DNA of 64,000 nt from Paraburkholderia sp. IMGN_8 (lineage in GTDB: Bacteria > Pseudomonadota > Gammaproteobacteria > Burkholderiales > Burkholderiaceae), in assembly GCF_038050405.1 (NCBI RefSeq), contig NZ_CP150901.1:992001-1056000 (forward strand). The letters are read 5' to 3'. This document shows, one piece after another, positions 15,889 through 25,593 of this stretch. Under the pieces are notes generated by a model. That model was given only the letters and a program-made list of their open reading frames with translations. It was not told the DNA's origin and did no database searches. Position 1 is the stretch's first letter, and every line of letters starts with the position of its first letter. The position numbers were made by a program, and so were the translations under genes.

Positions 15889-17562
15889 ATGACTGAAGCT
15901 CGCCTCATCGAGCAATACGGTCCACGCGAGTCGATGGAATACGACGTCGTGATCGTCGGTGGCGGCCCGGCTGGCCTGTCCGCAGCGATCCGCCTGAAGC
16001 AGCTGGCGGCGGAACAAGGCGCTGAAATAGGCGTGTGCGTACTGGAAAAAGGCTCGGAGATTGGGGCTCATATCCTGTCGGGCGCGGTGATGGATCCGCG
16101 CGCGATCACCGAACTCATCCCCGACTGGAAGGAAAAAGGCGCGCCGCTGACGGTGGATGTGACCGAAGATAAATTCCTGTTCCTGACAGAGACGAGTTTG
16201 AAAAGCGTACCGGTCTGGGCATTGCCGGATAACTTCAAGAATCACGGCAACTATGTGATCAGCCTTGCGAATGTGACGCGCTGGCTCGGTCAGCAGGCCG
16301 AGGCGCTGGGTGTCGAGATTTTCCCGGGCTTTCCGGCCGCTGAAATCCTGTACAACGACGACGGTTCGGTTAAAGGCGTCGCCACCGGCAATCTGGGCAT
16401 CGGCAAGGACGGCGAGCCGACCGAGAACTTCCAGCTCGGCATGGAACTGCACGCCAAATACACGCTGTTCTGCGAAGGCGCGCGTGGACACCTCGGCCGT
16501 CAGCTGAACGATAAATTCAAGCTGCGCGAAGGCGCCGATCCGCAGGTCTACGGGATCGGCATCAAGGAACTGTGGGAAATCGATCCGTCGAAGCACAAGC
16601 CGGGTCTGGTCATGCACACCGCCGGCTGGCCGCTGGAAAACGACACCTACGGCGGCTCGTTCCTGTATCACATGGATAACAACCAGGTGGTGGTCGGCTT
16701 CGTGGTGGGTCTGGGCTACACGAATCCGTACCTGTCGCCATTCGAGGAATTCCAGCGTTACAAGACGCATCCGGCGATTCGCGCTGTGCTCGAAGGTGGC
16801 AAGCGTGTGTCGTACGGCGCGCGGGCGATCACCGCGGGTGGCCTGATGTCGCTGCCGAAGCTGGTGTTTCCGGGCGGCGCGCTGGTCGGCGACGATGCGG
16901 GTTTCCTGAACGCATCGCGGATCAAGGGTTCGCACGCCGCGATCAAGACCGGCATGCTGGCCGCAGAAGCTGCTTTTGAAGCCGTACAGGCAGGTCGCAC
17001 CAGCGACGAACTCACCGCTTATCCGGAGAGCTTCAAAACTTCGTGGCTGCACACCGAACTGCATCGCGCGCGCAACTTCAAGCAGTGGATGAGCAAGGGC
17101 CTGTACCTTGGCACGCTGATGGTCGGCATCGAGCAGAAGCTGCTGGGCGGCAACGTGCCGTGGACGCTGCATCACCAGCATTCGGATCACGAGATGCTGA
17201 AGCCCGCATCGCAGTGCAAGCCGATCGTGTATCCGAAGCCGGATGGAAAGCTGACGTTCGACCGGTTGTCTTCAGTGTTCATCTCGAACACGAACCACGA
17301 AGAAAACCAGCCGGCTCACCTGACGCTAAAAGATCCGTCCGTGCCGGTGAACGTGAACTGGCAGACGTATGCCGGTCCCGAATCGCGCTATTGCCCGGCG
17401 GCGGTGTACGAGTTCGTGAAAAACGACGACGGCAGCGAACGCCTCGTGATCAACGCGCAGAACTGCGTGCATTGCAAGACATGCGATATCAAGGACCCGA
17501 CGCAGAACATCGTCTGGGTGACGCCTGAAGGCGGTGGCGGTCCAAATTATCCGAATATGTGA
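15889..17562 (+). CDS. etfD: Electron transfer flavoprotein-ubiquinone oxidoreductase
   Basis: This membrane-associated enzyme moves electrons from reduced ETF to ubiquinone. The protein is 557 residues, as expected. It has an FAD motif (DVVIVGGGPAGLSAAIRL), KGSEIGAHILSGAVMDPRAI and a C-terminal [4Fe-4S] site with cysteines in CPAAVYEF and NCVHCKTCDIKDPTQNI. The ATG at 15889 has AAGGGGGG just upstream; a start at 15874 is also open. It directly follows the acyl-CoA dehydrogenase. The matching ETF genes are absent apart from an etfA scrap at 19734, so ETF must come from elsewhere in the genome. Confidence 0.95.
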   Translation: MTEARLIEQYGPRESMEYDVVIVGGGPAGLSAAIRLKQLAAEQGAEIGVCVLEKGSEIGAHILSGAVMDPRAITELIPDWKEKGAPLTVDVTEDKFLFLTETSLKSVPVWALPDNFKNHGNYVISLANVTRWLGQQAEALGVEIFPGFPAAEILYNDDGSVKGVATGNLGIGKDGEPTENFQLGMELHAKYTLFCEGARGHLGRQLNDKFKLREGADPQVYGIGIKELWEIDPSKHKPGLVMHTAGWPLENDTYGGSFLYHMDNNQVVVGFVVGLGYTNPYLSPFEEFQRYKTHPAIRAVLEGGKRVSYGARAITAGGLMSLPKLVFPGGALVGDDAGFLNASRIKGSHAAIKTGMLAAEAAFEAVQAGRTSDELTAYPESFKTSWLHTELHRARNFKQWMSKGLYLGTLMVGIEQKLLGGNVPWTLHHQHSDHEMLKPASQCKPIVYPKPDGKLTFDRLSSVFISNTNHEENQPAHLTLKDPSVPVNVNWQTYAGPESRYCPAAVYEFVKNDDGSERLVINAQNCVHCKTCDIKDPTQNIVWVTPEGGGGPNYPNM

Positions 17563-17619
17563 TCGGCCGACAGCGCTTCGTTTCAAGAAGGGCGCAGCAA
17601 CCAATTCAAGGAGCAACTG

Positions 17620-18807
17620 ATGCAGAGAGAAGTCGTTGTTGTCAGTGGTGTACGCACTGCCGTCGGGAAGTTCGGCGGCAGCCTGAAGGATCTGCCACCG
17701 ACTGAGCTCGGCGCGATCGTCGTGCGCGAGGTGCTGGCGCGTGCGCAGCTCGCGGGCGACCAGGTCGGCCATGTCGTGTTCGGAAACGTGATCGCGACCG
17801 AGCCCAAAGACCTCTATTTGGGGCGCGTCGCCGCGCTTAACGGCGGTGTCTCCGAAGCGACGCCGGCCTTTACCGTCAACCGGCTTTGCGGGTCGGGCCT
17901 GCAGGCCATCGTCTCTGCTGCGCAAACCATTCTGCTCGGCGACGCGGATGTTGCGATCGGCGGCGGCGCGGAGAACATGAGCCGCGCCCCGTATGTGACG
18001 CCCGATGCGCGCTTCGGTGCGCGCATGGGCGACGCCCGCCTGATCGACATGATGCTCGGCGCGCTGAACGATCCATTCCATGCCGTGCCGATGGGGGTTA
18101 CCGCGGAGAACGTCGCGCGGAAGTACGGCATCACGCGTGACCAGCAAGACGCACTGGCGCTGGAATCGCACCGCCGGGCCACCCGCGCGATCTCCGAGGG
18201 ACGCTTCAAGGAACAGATCCTCCCGATAACGCGGAAAGTCAAAGGCAAGGAGGTCGTGTTCGATACCGACGAGCATGTGCGTCAGGACGTCGATCTGGCG
18301 GAACTCACCGGGATGCGCCCGGTGTTCCAGAAAGAGAACGGCACGGTGACGGCCGGCAACGCCTCCGGGATCAACGACGCGGCAGCGGCGGTACTGATGA
18401 TGGAGCGTAAGAAGGCCGAAGCGCTTGGACTCAAACCGATGGCACGCCTGGTGTCGTACGCGCATGCGGGTGTCGATCCTCGTTACATGGGGATCGGCCC
18501 GGTGCCTGCCACGCGCATCGCGCTGGAGCGGGCCGGCCTCACTATCTGTGAGCTCGATGTCATTGAGGCGAACGAGGCGTTTGCCGCGCAGGCGTGTGCG
18601 GTGACGCAGGAGTTGCAGCTCGATGCGGCTAAAGTCAATCCGAACGGCTCGGGCATCTCGCTCGGCCATCCGGTCGGTGCGACAGGCGCGCTGATCGCGG
18701 TCAAGGCGCTTTACGAGTTGCAGCGCATCCACGGGCGCTACGCGCTCGTGACGATGTGCATCGGTGGCGGGCAGGGCATCGCGGCCATCTTCGAGAACCT
18801 TCAGTGA
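17620..18807 (+). CDS. bktB: Beta-ketothiolase (acetyl-CoA C-acyltransferase, BktB-like)
   Basis: This enzyme condenses or cleaves acetyl-CoA/3-ketoacyl-CoA, linking beta-oxidation with PHB precursor supply. The 395-residue protein has the nucleophile Cys90 in [16 protein letters not shown], the His of [19 protein letters not shown] and the C-terminal Cys in [11 protein letters not shown]. The N terminus [20 protein letters not shown] is like BktB of Cupriavidus. AAGGAGC lies in the leader. The 3-hydroxybutyryl-CoA dehydrogenase follows after 33 bases. It could serve PHB synthesis with the phaB at 11347 or thiolysis of the product of the acyl-CoA dehydrogenase; direction depends on flux. Confidence 0.93.
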   Translation: MQREVVVVSGVRTAVGKFGGSLKDLPPTELGAIVVREVLARAQLAGDQVGHVVFGNVIATEPKDLYLGRVAALNGGVSEATPAFTVNRLCGSGLQAIVSAAQTILLGDADVAIGGGAENMSRAPYVTPDARFGARMGDARLIDMMLGALNDPFHAVPMGVTAENVARKYGITRDQQDALALESHRRATRAISEGRFKEQILPITRKVKGKEVVFDTDEHVRQDVDLAELTGMRPVFQKENGTVTAGNASGINDAAAAVLMMERKKAEALGLKPMARLVSYAHAGVDPRYMGIGPVPATRIALERAGLTICELDVIEANEAFAAQACAVTQELQLDAAKVNPNGSGISLGHPVGATGALIAVKALYELQRIHGRYALVTMCIGGGQGIAAIFENLQ

Positions 18808-18840
18808 ACGGCACACGAGAACTTGCAGGAGACGACAGAT

Positions 18841-19692
18841 ATGGCAATTGAAACGGTAGGAATCGTCGGCGCGGGCACGATGGGCAATGGCATTGCCCAG
18901 ACCGCCGCGGTGTCCGGACTGAAGGTCGTGATGATCGACCTTGCCGAGGCGGCGTTGGTGAAGGGAATGGCGACGCTTACGTCCAGCCTCGACCGGCTGG
19001 TCGCGAAAGAAAAAATCGATGCAGCCGCGCGCGATGCCGCGCTCGCCCGCATCGAGACCTCGACCGACTATCAGCGCCTTGCGAACGTCGATCTCGTGAT
19101 CGAGGCCGCCACGGAAAGCACTGAACTGAAGGTGCGTATCCTGAAGCAGATCGAAGCCTCAGCTCGTGCCGACGCGATCATCGCATCGAACACCTCGTCG
19201 ATCTCCATCACGGCGCTTGCATCTACGCTGTCAGATGCTTCCCGCTTCGTTGGTATGCATTTCTTCAACCCGGTACCGCTGATGCCGCTGGTGGAGATCA
19301 TCCGTGGCTTGCAGACGAACGATGCCACTGTGCAGGCGATCCGCGAACTGACGACGCGGTTTGGCAAGTCGCCGATCTGCGTCAAGAACGCCCCAGGTTT
19401 TGTGGTCAACCGGATTCTGGTGCCGATGATCAACGAAGCGTTCTTCGTGCTTGCAGAGGGCGTTGCCACGGCGGAAGAGATCGACGCCGGCATGCGTCTT
19501 GGCGCGAACCACCCGATCGGCCCGCTAGCGCTCGCAGACCTCGTGGGGCTTGACGTCTGCCTGTCCGTGCTAGACGTATTCGCGAAGGATTTCGGTGACC
19601 CGAAGTACCGCGCGTGCCCGCTGCTGCGCGAATTCGTGGCCGCCGGCCGGCTTGGTCGGAAGTCTGGGCACGGTGTCTATCGCTACGACTGA
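18841..19692 (+). CDS. 3-hydroxybutyryl-CoA dehydrogenase
   Basis: This NAD-dependent enzyme oxidises (S)-3-hydroxyacyl-CoA to the 3-keto form. The 283-residue length is typical of the single-function HbdA/PaaH class. The Rossmann motif is TVGIVGAGTMGNGIAQTAA; the catalytic His and Glu are in MHFFNPVPLMPLVEIIRG, and the C domain carries NRILVPMINEAFFVLAEGVA and ANHPIGPLALADLVGLDVCL. The ATG at 18841 has AGGAGA eight bases upstream. It sits in an operon with the thiolase. No dedicated enoyl-CoA hydratase is adjacent; only a crotonase scrap remains near 1000. Confidence 0.93.
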   Translation: MAIETVGIVGAGTMGNGIAQTAAVSGLKVVMIDLAEAALVKGMATLTSSLDRLVAKEKIDAAARDAALARIETSTDYQRLANVDLVIEAATESTELKVRILKQIEASARADAIIASNTSSISITALASTLSDASRFVGMHFFNPVPLMPLVEIIRGLQTNDATVQAIRELTTRFGKSPICVKNAPGFVVNRILVPMINEAFFVLAEGVATAEEIDAGMRLGANHPIGPLALADLVGLDVCLSVLDVFAKDFGDPKYRACPLLREFVAAGRLGRKSGHGVYRYD

Positions 19693-19733
19693 GCAGCATG
19701 GCGATGAGCGAACAGCACTCGATCCGGTCGGCA

Positions 19734-19810
19734 TGAAGGAATCGAAGGTCATCGTCGCGGTCAAAAAGGACCCGGAAGCGTTGATTTTCGGCGTCGCCGC
19801 GCCCATGTAG
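19734..19810 (+). pseudogene. etfA: ETF alpha-subunit C-terminal scrap
   Basis: [20 protein letters not shown] corresponds to the conserved C-terminal FAD-domain segment of EtfA (typical form MKDSKVIVAINKDPEAPIF). It is followed by VAAPM and a stop where EtfA continues with DYGLVGDL. Only ~25 codons survive. It shows that an etfBA operon once stood next to these beta-oxidation genes. Confidence 0.7.
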
Positions 19811-19842
19811 TCGCCCTTATTTTTTTGGAAAACCAGACAGGT

Positions 19843-21135
19843 ATGGAATACTCAACGATCAAGGCGACGTTGTCCTTCCGTGACGAGTCGCCGAGCGTGG
19901 AATTGCCACTCTACAAGGGCACACGTGGCCCGGACGTGATCGACGTCCGCAAACTGTACGGCCAGACTGGCAAATTCACGTACGACCCGGGCTTCATGTC
20001 AACGGCGGCGTGCAATTCGGCAATCACCTACATCGACGGCGGCAAGGGCGAGCTGCTGTACCGCGGCTACCCGATCGACAATGTCGCGCAGAACGCCGAC
20101 TTCCTCGAGACCTGCTATCTGCTTCTGAAGGGCGAACTGCCGAACGCGCAGCAAGCCGAAGAGTTCGTGAAGACCGTCACGAAGCACACGATGGTGCACG
20201 AGCAGATGCACTTCTTCTTCCGCGGTTTCCGTCGCGACGCGCACCCGATGGCGATTCTGGTTGCCGCAGTCGGCGCGCTGTCGGCGTTCTATCACGACTC
20301 GCTCGACATCAACAATCCGCAGCACCGTGAAATTTCCGCGATCCGCATGATCGCGAAGCTGCCGACGCTGGTGACGATGGCGTACAAGTCCACGGTGGAT
20401 CAGCCGTTCGTTTATCCGAAGAACGACCTGTCGTACAGCGCGAATTTCATGCGCATGATGTTCGCGAACCCGGCGCAAGAGTACAAGGTCAACGACGTGC
20501 TGGTGCGCGCACTGGACCGTATCCTGATCCTGCACGGGGACCACGAGCAGAACGCATCGACCTCGACCGTGCGACTCGCCGGTTCGTCGGGCGCGAATCC
20601 GTTCGCGTGCATCGCAGCCGGTATCGCGTGTCTGTGGGGCCCGGCTCACGGTGGTGCGAACGAAGCGGCACTGAACATGCTGGAAGAAATCGGCTCAGTC
20701 GACAACATCCCCGAGTTCATCGCGAAGGTGAAGGACAAGGAATCCGGCGTGAAGCTGATGGGCTTCGGTCACCGCGTCTACAAGAACTACGATCCGCGTG
20801 CGAAGCTGATGCGCGAAACCTGCCACGAAGTGCTGGAAGAGCTGGGTCTGCACGACGACCCGCTGTTCAAGCTGGCTATGGCACTGGAAAAGATCGCACT
20901 GGAAGACGAATACTTCGTGTCGCGCAAACTGTACCCGAACGTCGACTTCTACTCGGGTATCGTGCAGCGCGCGCTGGGCATTCCGACGGCCATGTTCACG
21001 TGTATCTTCGCGATGGCACGTACGGTCGGCTGGATTGCACAGTGGAACGAAATGATCGCCGATCCGGAACAGAAGATTGGCCGTCCACGTCAATTGTTCG
21101 TTGGAAATGGCGCTCGCACGGTACCCGCTCGCTAG
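19843..21135 (+). CDS. gltA: Citrate synthase (type II)
   Basis: It condenses acetyl-CoA with oxaloacetate. The 430-residue protein has [40 protein letters not shown], the catalytic His in [20 protein letters not shown] and [20 protein letters not shown] (second His), and the Asp region [17 protein letters not shown]. The start is the ATG at 19843 ([14 protein letters not shown]); an upstream TTG at 19825 is open but unlikely. The C terminus ([12 protein letters not shown]) differs from the usual ~12-residue ending and may be altered. The main gltA of Burkholderiaceae normally sits beside sdhCDAB, so this is probably a second copy recruited into an acetyl-CoA-handling cluster. Confidence 0.95.
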   Translation: MEYSTIKATLSFRDESPSVELPLYKGTRGPDVIDVRKLYGQTGKFTYDPGFMSTAACNSAITYIDGGKGELLYRGYPIDNVAQNADFLETCYLLLKGELPNAQQAEEFVKTVTKHTMVHEQMHFFFRGFRRDAHPMAILVAAVGALSAFYHDSLDINNPQHREISAIRMIAKLPTLVTMAYKSTVDQPFVYPKNDLSYSANFMRMMFANPAQEYKVNDVLVRALDRILILHGDHEQNASTSTVRLAGSSGANPFACIAAGIACLWGPAHGGANEAALNMLEEIGSVDNIPEFIAKVKDKESGVKLMGFGHRVYKNYDPRAKLMRETCHEVLEELGLHDDPLFKLAMALEKIALEDEYFVSRKLYPNVDFYSGIVQRALGIPTAMFTCIFAMARTVGWIAQWNEMIADPEQKIGRPRQLFVGNGARTVPAR

Positions 21136-21251
21136 TTCGTGCGCGGACATAGTGAACTTGTCCCGGTGAGGCAGATCTGCCGTTTCGCGTGACGGAAATT
21201 CTGCTTCGCTTCATCCAATAAAGCGTTCCCAAGACGTTGAAAGAGGGGTCT

Positions 21252-22394
21252 ATGCACATCGGAGTGCCAGCCGAGACACGCGCGCATGAAACCCGCGTCG
21301 CCGCGACGCCCGAAGCGGTCAGGAAGTACGTGACCCAGGGCCATCGGGTCACCATCCAGAGCGGCGCCGGCACCGGCGCGAGCTTTCCTGACGATGCCTT
21401 TGCCGCGGCCGGCGCGGAAATCGTCGACGCGGCCACCGCGTTCGGCGCTGATCTCATCCTCAAAGTCCAGTCCCCGACCGATGCCGAACTGCCGATGCTC
21501 AAACGCGGCGCTGTATTGGTCGGCATGCTCGATCCGTTCAACGCCGACAACGCGCTGAAACTCGCCGCGGCCGGCGTCACCGCCTTCGCGCTCGAAGCCG
21601 CACCGCGTACCACGCGTGCGCAAAGCCTCGACGTACTGTCGTCGCAGGCGAACATCGCCGGCTACAAGGCGGTGCTGCTGGCGGCGACGCTTTACCCGCG
21701 CTTCATGCCGATGCTGATGACCGCCGCCGGGACCGTGAAAGCGGCGCGCGTGCTGATTCTCGGCGCGGGCGTGGCCGGCTTGCAGGCGATCGCGACTGCC
21801 AAGCGCCTGGGCGCGGTGATCGAAGCCTCCGACGTGCGTCCGGCCGTAAAAGAGCAGATCGAATCGCTCGGCGCCAAATTTCTCGACGTGCCCTACGAAA
21901 CCGACGAGGAGCGCGAAGCCGCGCAGGGCGTCGGCGGCTATGCGCGGCCGATGCCGCCTGGCTGGCTGCAACGCCAGTCGGCGCTGGTGCACGAACGCGC
22001 GAAACAGGCGGACGTGGTGATCTCGACCGCATTGATCCCGGGCCGCGCCGCGCCGACGCTGATTTCCGTCGAAACCGTCCAGGCGATGAAGCCCGGCTCG
22101 GTGCTGGTGGACCTCGCGGCCGGACGCGGCGCCGAATATGACGGCCGGCGCGGCGGCAACTGCCCGTTGACCGAAGCGGACCAGGTCGTCACTAAACACG
22201 GCGTGCAGATCGTCGGCTATACGAATCTGGCCTCCATGGTGCCCGCCGACGCGTCGTCCCTGTACGCCCGCAACCTGCTCGACTTCCTCAAGCTGATCAT
22301 CACGAAGGAAGGGGCGCTGAACATCGATCTCGCAGACGACATCGTCGCGGCCACGCTGCTGGCCCGCGACGGCGAAGTCGCGCGCAAGGCCTGA
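21252..22394 (+). CDS. pntAA: NAD(P) transhydrogenase subunit alpha part 1
   Basis: This is the NAD(H)-binding, soluble domain I of the proton-translocating transhydrogenase. The 380-residue protein starts MHIGVPAETRAHETRVAATP with GAGGGG upstream. It includes the nucleotide fold VLILGAGVAGLQAIATAKRL, the DVRPAVKEQIESLGAKFL segment and the mobile-loop region GYARPMPPGW. The next gene starts 30 bases on. The three-gene split (pntAA, pntAB, pntB) is the form found in many proteobacteria. The complex uses the proton gradient to make NADPH, which PhaB consumes. Confidence 0.95.
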   Translation: MHIGVPAETRAHETRVAATPEAVRKYVTQGHRVTIQSGAGTGASFPDDAFAAAGAEIVDAATAFGADLILKVQSPTDAELPMLKRGAVLVGMLDPFNADNALKLAAAGVTAFALEAAPRTTRAQSLDVLSSQANIAGYKAVLLAATLYPRFMPMLMTAAGTVKAARVLILGAGVAGLQAIATAKRLGAVIEASDVRPAVKEQIESLGAKFLDVPYETDEEREAAQGVGGYARPMPPGWLQRQSALVHERAKQADVVISTALIPGRAAPTLISVETVQAMKPGSVLVDLAAGRGAEYDGRRGGNCPLTEADQVVTKHGVQIVGYTNLASMVPADASSLYARNLLDFLKLIITKEGALNIDLADDIVAATLLARDGEVARKA

Positions 22395-22424
22395 AGCAAA
22401 CCACCACTACATAGGAGAGCGGCG

Positions 22425-22766
22425 ATGGAAGTCATCAACCACACCGTCATCAACCTGATCATCTTCGTGCTGGCGATTTACGTGGGCTACCACGTCGTCT
22501 GGAACGTCACGCCTGCGCTGCATACGCCGCTGATGGCCGTGACCAATGCGATCTCGGCGATCGTGATCGTCGGCGCGATGCTGGCGACGGGCCTCACGTT
22601 AGGCACGCCGGGCAAGTTCTTCGGCACGCTCGCCGTCGCGCTGGCGGCGGTCAACGTATTCGGCGGCTTTCTCGTGACAAGGCGAATGCTGGAGATGTTC
22701 CGCAAGAAAGAGCCGAAGAAGCTCCCCGCTGACAAGGCACAATCCACGACCAGGGAGAACGCGTAA
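22425..22766 (+). CDS. pntAB: NAD(P) transhydrogenase subunit alpha part 2
   Basis: This 113-residue integral membrane part supplies the first group of transmembrane helices of domain II. Three hydrophobic segments are visible: [35 protein letters not shown] and [18 protein letters not shown] charged cytoplasmic tail ([12 protein letters not shown]) follows. AGGAGAGCGGCG precedes the ATG. Its stop overlaps the start of pntB (TAATG), so the two are translationally coupled. Confidence 0.94.
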   Translation: MEVINHTVINLIIFVLAIYVGYHVVWNVTPALHTPLMAVTNAISAIVIVGAMLATGLTLGTPGKFFGTLAVALAAVNVFGGFLVTRRMLEMFRKKEPKKLPADKAQSTTRENA

Positions 22767-24217
22767 TGAGTCTGAACGTCGTCACGCTGCTTTATCTGGT
22801 TGCGTCGGTCTGCTTCATTCAGGCGCTCAAGGGGCTGTCGAATCCGAAGACGGCGCGCGTCGGCAACACCTTCGGCATGGTCGGGATGGCGATCGCGATC
22901 CTGACGACCCTCGTGCTGATCACCAAACAGGCTGCCGCGCTCGGCTCGAATCTCGGCCTGGGACTCGGCCTGCTGCTGGTCGCGCTGGTGATTGGCGGCG
23001 CTGTCGGTGCGTTCGTCGCCGCGCGCGTCGAGATGACCAAGATGCCGGAACTGGTCGCGGCGATGCACTCGCTGATCGGTCTCGCGGCGGTGTGCATCGC
23101 GTATGCGGTGGTGTCGGAGCCGTCGGCGTTCGGTCTGGTCGATCCCGAGAATCCGGTGCCGGGCTTCCTGCCGTATGGCAACCGCGTCGAACTGTTCATC
23201 GGCACGTTCGTCGGTGCGATTACGTTCTCCGGTTCGGTGATCGCGTTCGGCAAGCTGTCGGGCAAGTACAAGTTCCGGCTCTTCCAGGGCGCGCCGGTCG
23301 TCTATGCGGGGCAGCATCTGATCAACCTGATGCTGGCGATCGCGATGCTCGGCTTCGGCGCGATCTTCTTCCTCACGCAGTCGTGGCTGCCGTTCATCCT
23401 CATGACGGCGATCGCGTTCGCGCTCGGGGTGCTGATCATCATTCCGATCGGCGGCGCGGACATGCCGGTGGTCGTGTCGATGCTCAATTCGTATTCGGGC
23501 TGGGCGGCGGCGGGTATCGGTTTCTCGCTGAACAATCCGATGCTGATCATCGCGGGTTCGCTGGTGGGTTCGTCCGGTGCGATCCTGTCGTACATCATGT
23601 GCCGTGCGATGAACCGCTCGTTCTTCAACGTGCTTCTCGGCGGCTTCGGCAACGAACCGGGCGCAGCCGCTGCGGGTGGTGCGGCGGAACAGCGTCCGGT
23701 GAAAGCCGGTTCGGCCGACGATGCGTCGTTCATGCTCGGCAATGCCGAAACCGTGGTGATCGTGCCGGGTTACGGCTTGGCGGTGGCGCGTGCGCAGCAT
23801 GCGTTGAAGGAACTCACCGACAAGCTGGTCGAGAAGGGCATCGAGGTGAAATACGCGATTCACCCGGTGGCCGGACGGATGCCGGGGCACATGAACGTGC
23901 TGCTCGCGGAAGCCGAAGTGCCGTACGACATGGTGTTCGAAATGGACGACATCAACGGCGAGTTCGGCCAGGTCGACGTGGTGCTGGTGCTCGGCGCGAA
24001 CGACGTCGTGAATCCGGCGGCGAAGAACGATCCGAAGTCGCCGATTGCCGGCATGCCGATCATCGAGGCGTACAAGGCGCGTACCGTGATCGTCAATAAA
24101 CGTTCGATGGCAGCGGGTTACGCCGGCCTCGACAACGACCTGTTCTACATGGACAAGACGATGATGGTGTTCGGCGATGCGAAGAAGGTGATCGAGGATA
24201 TGGTGAAGTCAACGTAA
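22766..24217 (+). CDS. pntB: NAD(P) transhydrogenase subunit beta
   Basis: The 483 residues comprise a membrane part with about nine helices ([20 protein letters not shown] through SSGAILSYIMCRAMNRSF) and a C-terminal NADP(H)-binding domain III starting near VVIVPGYGLAVARAQHALKE, with HPVAGRMPGHMNVLLAEAEV, NDVVNPAAKNDPKS and RSMAAGYAGLDNDLFYMDKT. The length is normal. It is the last gene of the metabolic cluster; the DNA immediately after it (24218-24474) has no convincing gene. Confidence 0.96.
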   Translation: MSLNVVTLLYLVASVCFIQALKGLSNPKTARVGNTFGMVGMAIAILTTLVLITKQAAALGSNLGLGLGLLLVALVIGGAVGAFVAARVEMTKMPELVAAMHSLIGLAAVCIAYAVVSEPSAFGLVDPENPVPGFLPYGNRVELFIGTFVGAITFSGSVIAFGKLSGKYKFRLFQGAPVVYAGQHLINLMLAIAMLGFGAIFFLTQSWLPFILMTAIAFALGVLIIIPIGGADMPVVVSMLNSYSGWAAAGIGFSLNNPMLIIAGSLVGSSGAILSYIMCRAMNRSFFNVLLGGFGNEPGAAAAGGAAEQRPVKAGSADDASFMLGNAETVVIVPGYGLAVARAQHALKELTDKLVEKGIEVKYAIHPVAGRMPGHMNVLLAEAEVPYDMVFEMDDINGEFGQVDVVLVLGANDVVNPAAKNDPKSPIAGMPIIEAYKARTVIVNKRSMAAGYAGLDNDLFYMDKTMMVFGDAKKVIEDMVKST

Positions 24218-24474
24218 CATGAGCACAGATGGTCCTAGTGAAAATGGGGTCGGCATATCGATTAGAGTTGTCAGAGCAAAACGAACGGATGACCCGCGAT
24301 AAGCAAGCTGAAGAGTCGCAGCGAAGCAGGCTGCAACAAGGCCGAAGTAGAGCTGCAGCCCATCGTGTTCGTCGATACCTCGAGAACGTGGCGCCAAGGG
24401 GGCGTTCATGTAGGCAAATTTGGAAGCGAGAAACAATAGGTGAAAAGCTCGCCGGGGAATTCACGAAGAATGTC

Positions 24475-24717
24475 ATGGCCGTTCTTGATTTCGCGCCACG
24501 CTTGTCGTCAGACGCGAGCAAAATTGCCTTCCGGCTGTCCGAAAAGACGGACTTTGCTGAGTGTGCTATTACACGTGAGGCACTTGAGGCGCATTTCTGG
24601 CTGCCGCCAGGCGCCGACGAAGTCCGTACGCTCAGAACGTTTGCAGATGGCTGCGAACGCATTATGGCTGTCGCGGAAAGAAAAAGGCGGGGACGCCCCG
24701 GTCACCCGTCCGGCTGA
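24475..24717 (+). CDS. DUF1488-family protein
   Basis: From the ATG at 24475 the 80-residue protein reads MAVLDFAPRLSSDASKIAFR, then FAECAITREALEAHFWLPPG and LRTFADGCERIMAVAERKRR. This is the compact DUF1488 pattern (short strand, then a helix around an I-T-x-E-A-L motif, then a final basic helix). The frame is open upstream to 24229, but those residues are low-complexity and not family-like. Function is unknown; such genes are common in Burkholderia accessory DNA. Its stop codon lies within a sequence repeated at 31616 and may mark the edge of the ginABCD element. Confidence 0.6.
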   Translation: MAVLDFAPRLSSDASKIAFRLSEKTDFAECAITREALEAHFWLPPGADEVRTLRTFADGCERIMAVAERKRRGRPGHPSG

Positions 24718-24721
24718 TCAT
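24707..24721. other. Candidate attachment repeat, left side of the gin element
   Basis: CGTCCGG followed by CTGATCAT recurs with a ten-base spacer at 31600-31624. GInt elements are flanked by imperfect direct repeats. The match is short and could be chance. Confidence 0.25.
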
Positions 24722-25080
24722 TGCTGACTTCCTCGCCAAGCGCTAGGCCGCCGGTAGACGACGGTTGGGCCGCAAACTGCCGATTGCTCGTGCATCGGAG
24801 CTCGAGTTCGCGAAGGACTGGCACCACAGCAAGAAAAGCACGACCGTTCAAATGTTGCTTCTTGGCACCTATGGTGTGGTGTTGCGTTGGTTTGGTTTTT
24901 CAGGTTTTGTTATATTTCAACGGGTAAGGCGGCCGAGTTATCCACAGGCTATTCCCTTTTTAGGAGTTGCCTGTTGCGCGCAGGCGGCCCCCATATTTGT
25001 TGCGTTTCTCGTGGCGGAGCGACGCAACAGGATTTCGCCTGACATCGCTCACTTGCCGCCCAGGTGTTGCACGCCCGGCT
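24722..25080. other. Gene-poor, partly AT-rich stretch, candidate 3' end of the gin element
   Basis: No convincing gene is present. Bases ~24835-24960 are visibly AT-rich (GTTGGTTTGGTTTTTC, GTTTTGTTATATTTC) compared with both sides. GInt islands are described as ending in a short AT-rich 3' segment distal to ginABCD, which fits this position and orientation. Confidence 0.35.
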
Positions 25081-25593
25081 TTACGCCGGCTGGCCGATTT
25101 GCGTCTTGGGGTTCACGCCGAGGCGCCACAGCACGTCGATGTTTTTGAGATAGACGGCGACGTCTGCGCGTGATGTATGGATGATCGAATGTTCCTGACC
25201 TTCCGCGGTATCGATCTGCGCGGTCCACGGGTCCTCCAGGCACTGGCAGATGTCGTTGATCTCGTCGCGATACTGTTCCAGTCTGTCCGCTTCCCAGTTC
25301 CGCGCAACGTCGGGTTCCAGCAGAACAGTCAGTACACCTTTTCTTTCCCCGATATACCGTACAGGGGGAAGCAGACCACTGATGTACATAACCATTATCG
25401 CGTCGATCACGCGGTCGTCGTGATCTTCATCCCAGACGACGGCGAAATCGAGAAACGCACACCGGTCGATCCGGTTCAGCAACTCGTCGTGCCACACCGG
25501 CGCGCGAAGCACCGAGTAATGGGTGCCACGGCCGAGCTTGCCCACCGGGTGGGTTTCGTCGTACAGGGTCTGGAAGAAGTGGCAATAGGACAT
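25081..25593 (-). CDS. Hypothetical protein, 170 aa, downstream of ginD
   Basis: The ATG at 25593 (MSYCHFFQTLYDETHPVGKL) has an AAGGAG site nine bases upstream; the frame is open to 25842, but that part overlaps ginD. The protein is acidic, with FLDFAVVWDEDHDDRVIDAI, VRYIGERKGVLTVLLEPDVA and LEQYRDEINDICQCLEDPWT. It has no signal peptide or membrane helix. No family is recognised. It starts 82 bases after ginD on the same strand and is the only cargo between ginD and the AT-rich stretch, so it may be an accessory or regulatory gene of the element. Confidence 0.6.
   Translation of the reverse strand: MSYCHFFQTLYDETHPVGKLGRGTHYSVLRAPVWHDELLNRIDRCAFLDFAVVWDEDHDDRVIDAIMVMYISGLLPPVRYIGERKGVLTVLLEPDVARNWEADRLEQYRDEINDICQCLEDPWTAQIDTAEGQEHSIIHTSRADVAVYLKNIDVLWRLGVNPKTQIGQPA

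Noticed and set aside
15742..18816. Two ~490-codon minus-strand frames
   Set aside because: They mirror the ETF-quinone oxidoreductase and thiolase genes. High-GC DNA often leaves the opposite strand open.
22487..23890. A 467-codon minus-strand frame rich in His, Arg and Asp
   Set aside because: It is antisense to pntAB/pntB and has the composition of a reverse-complement shadow.
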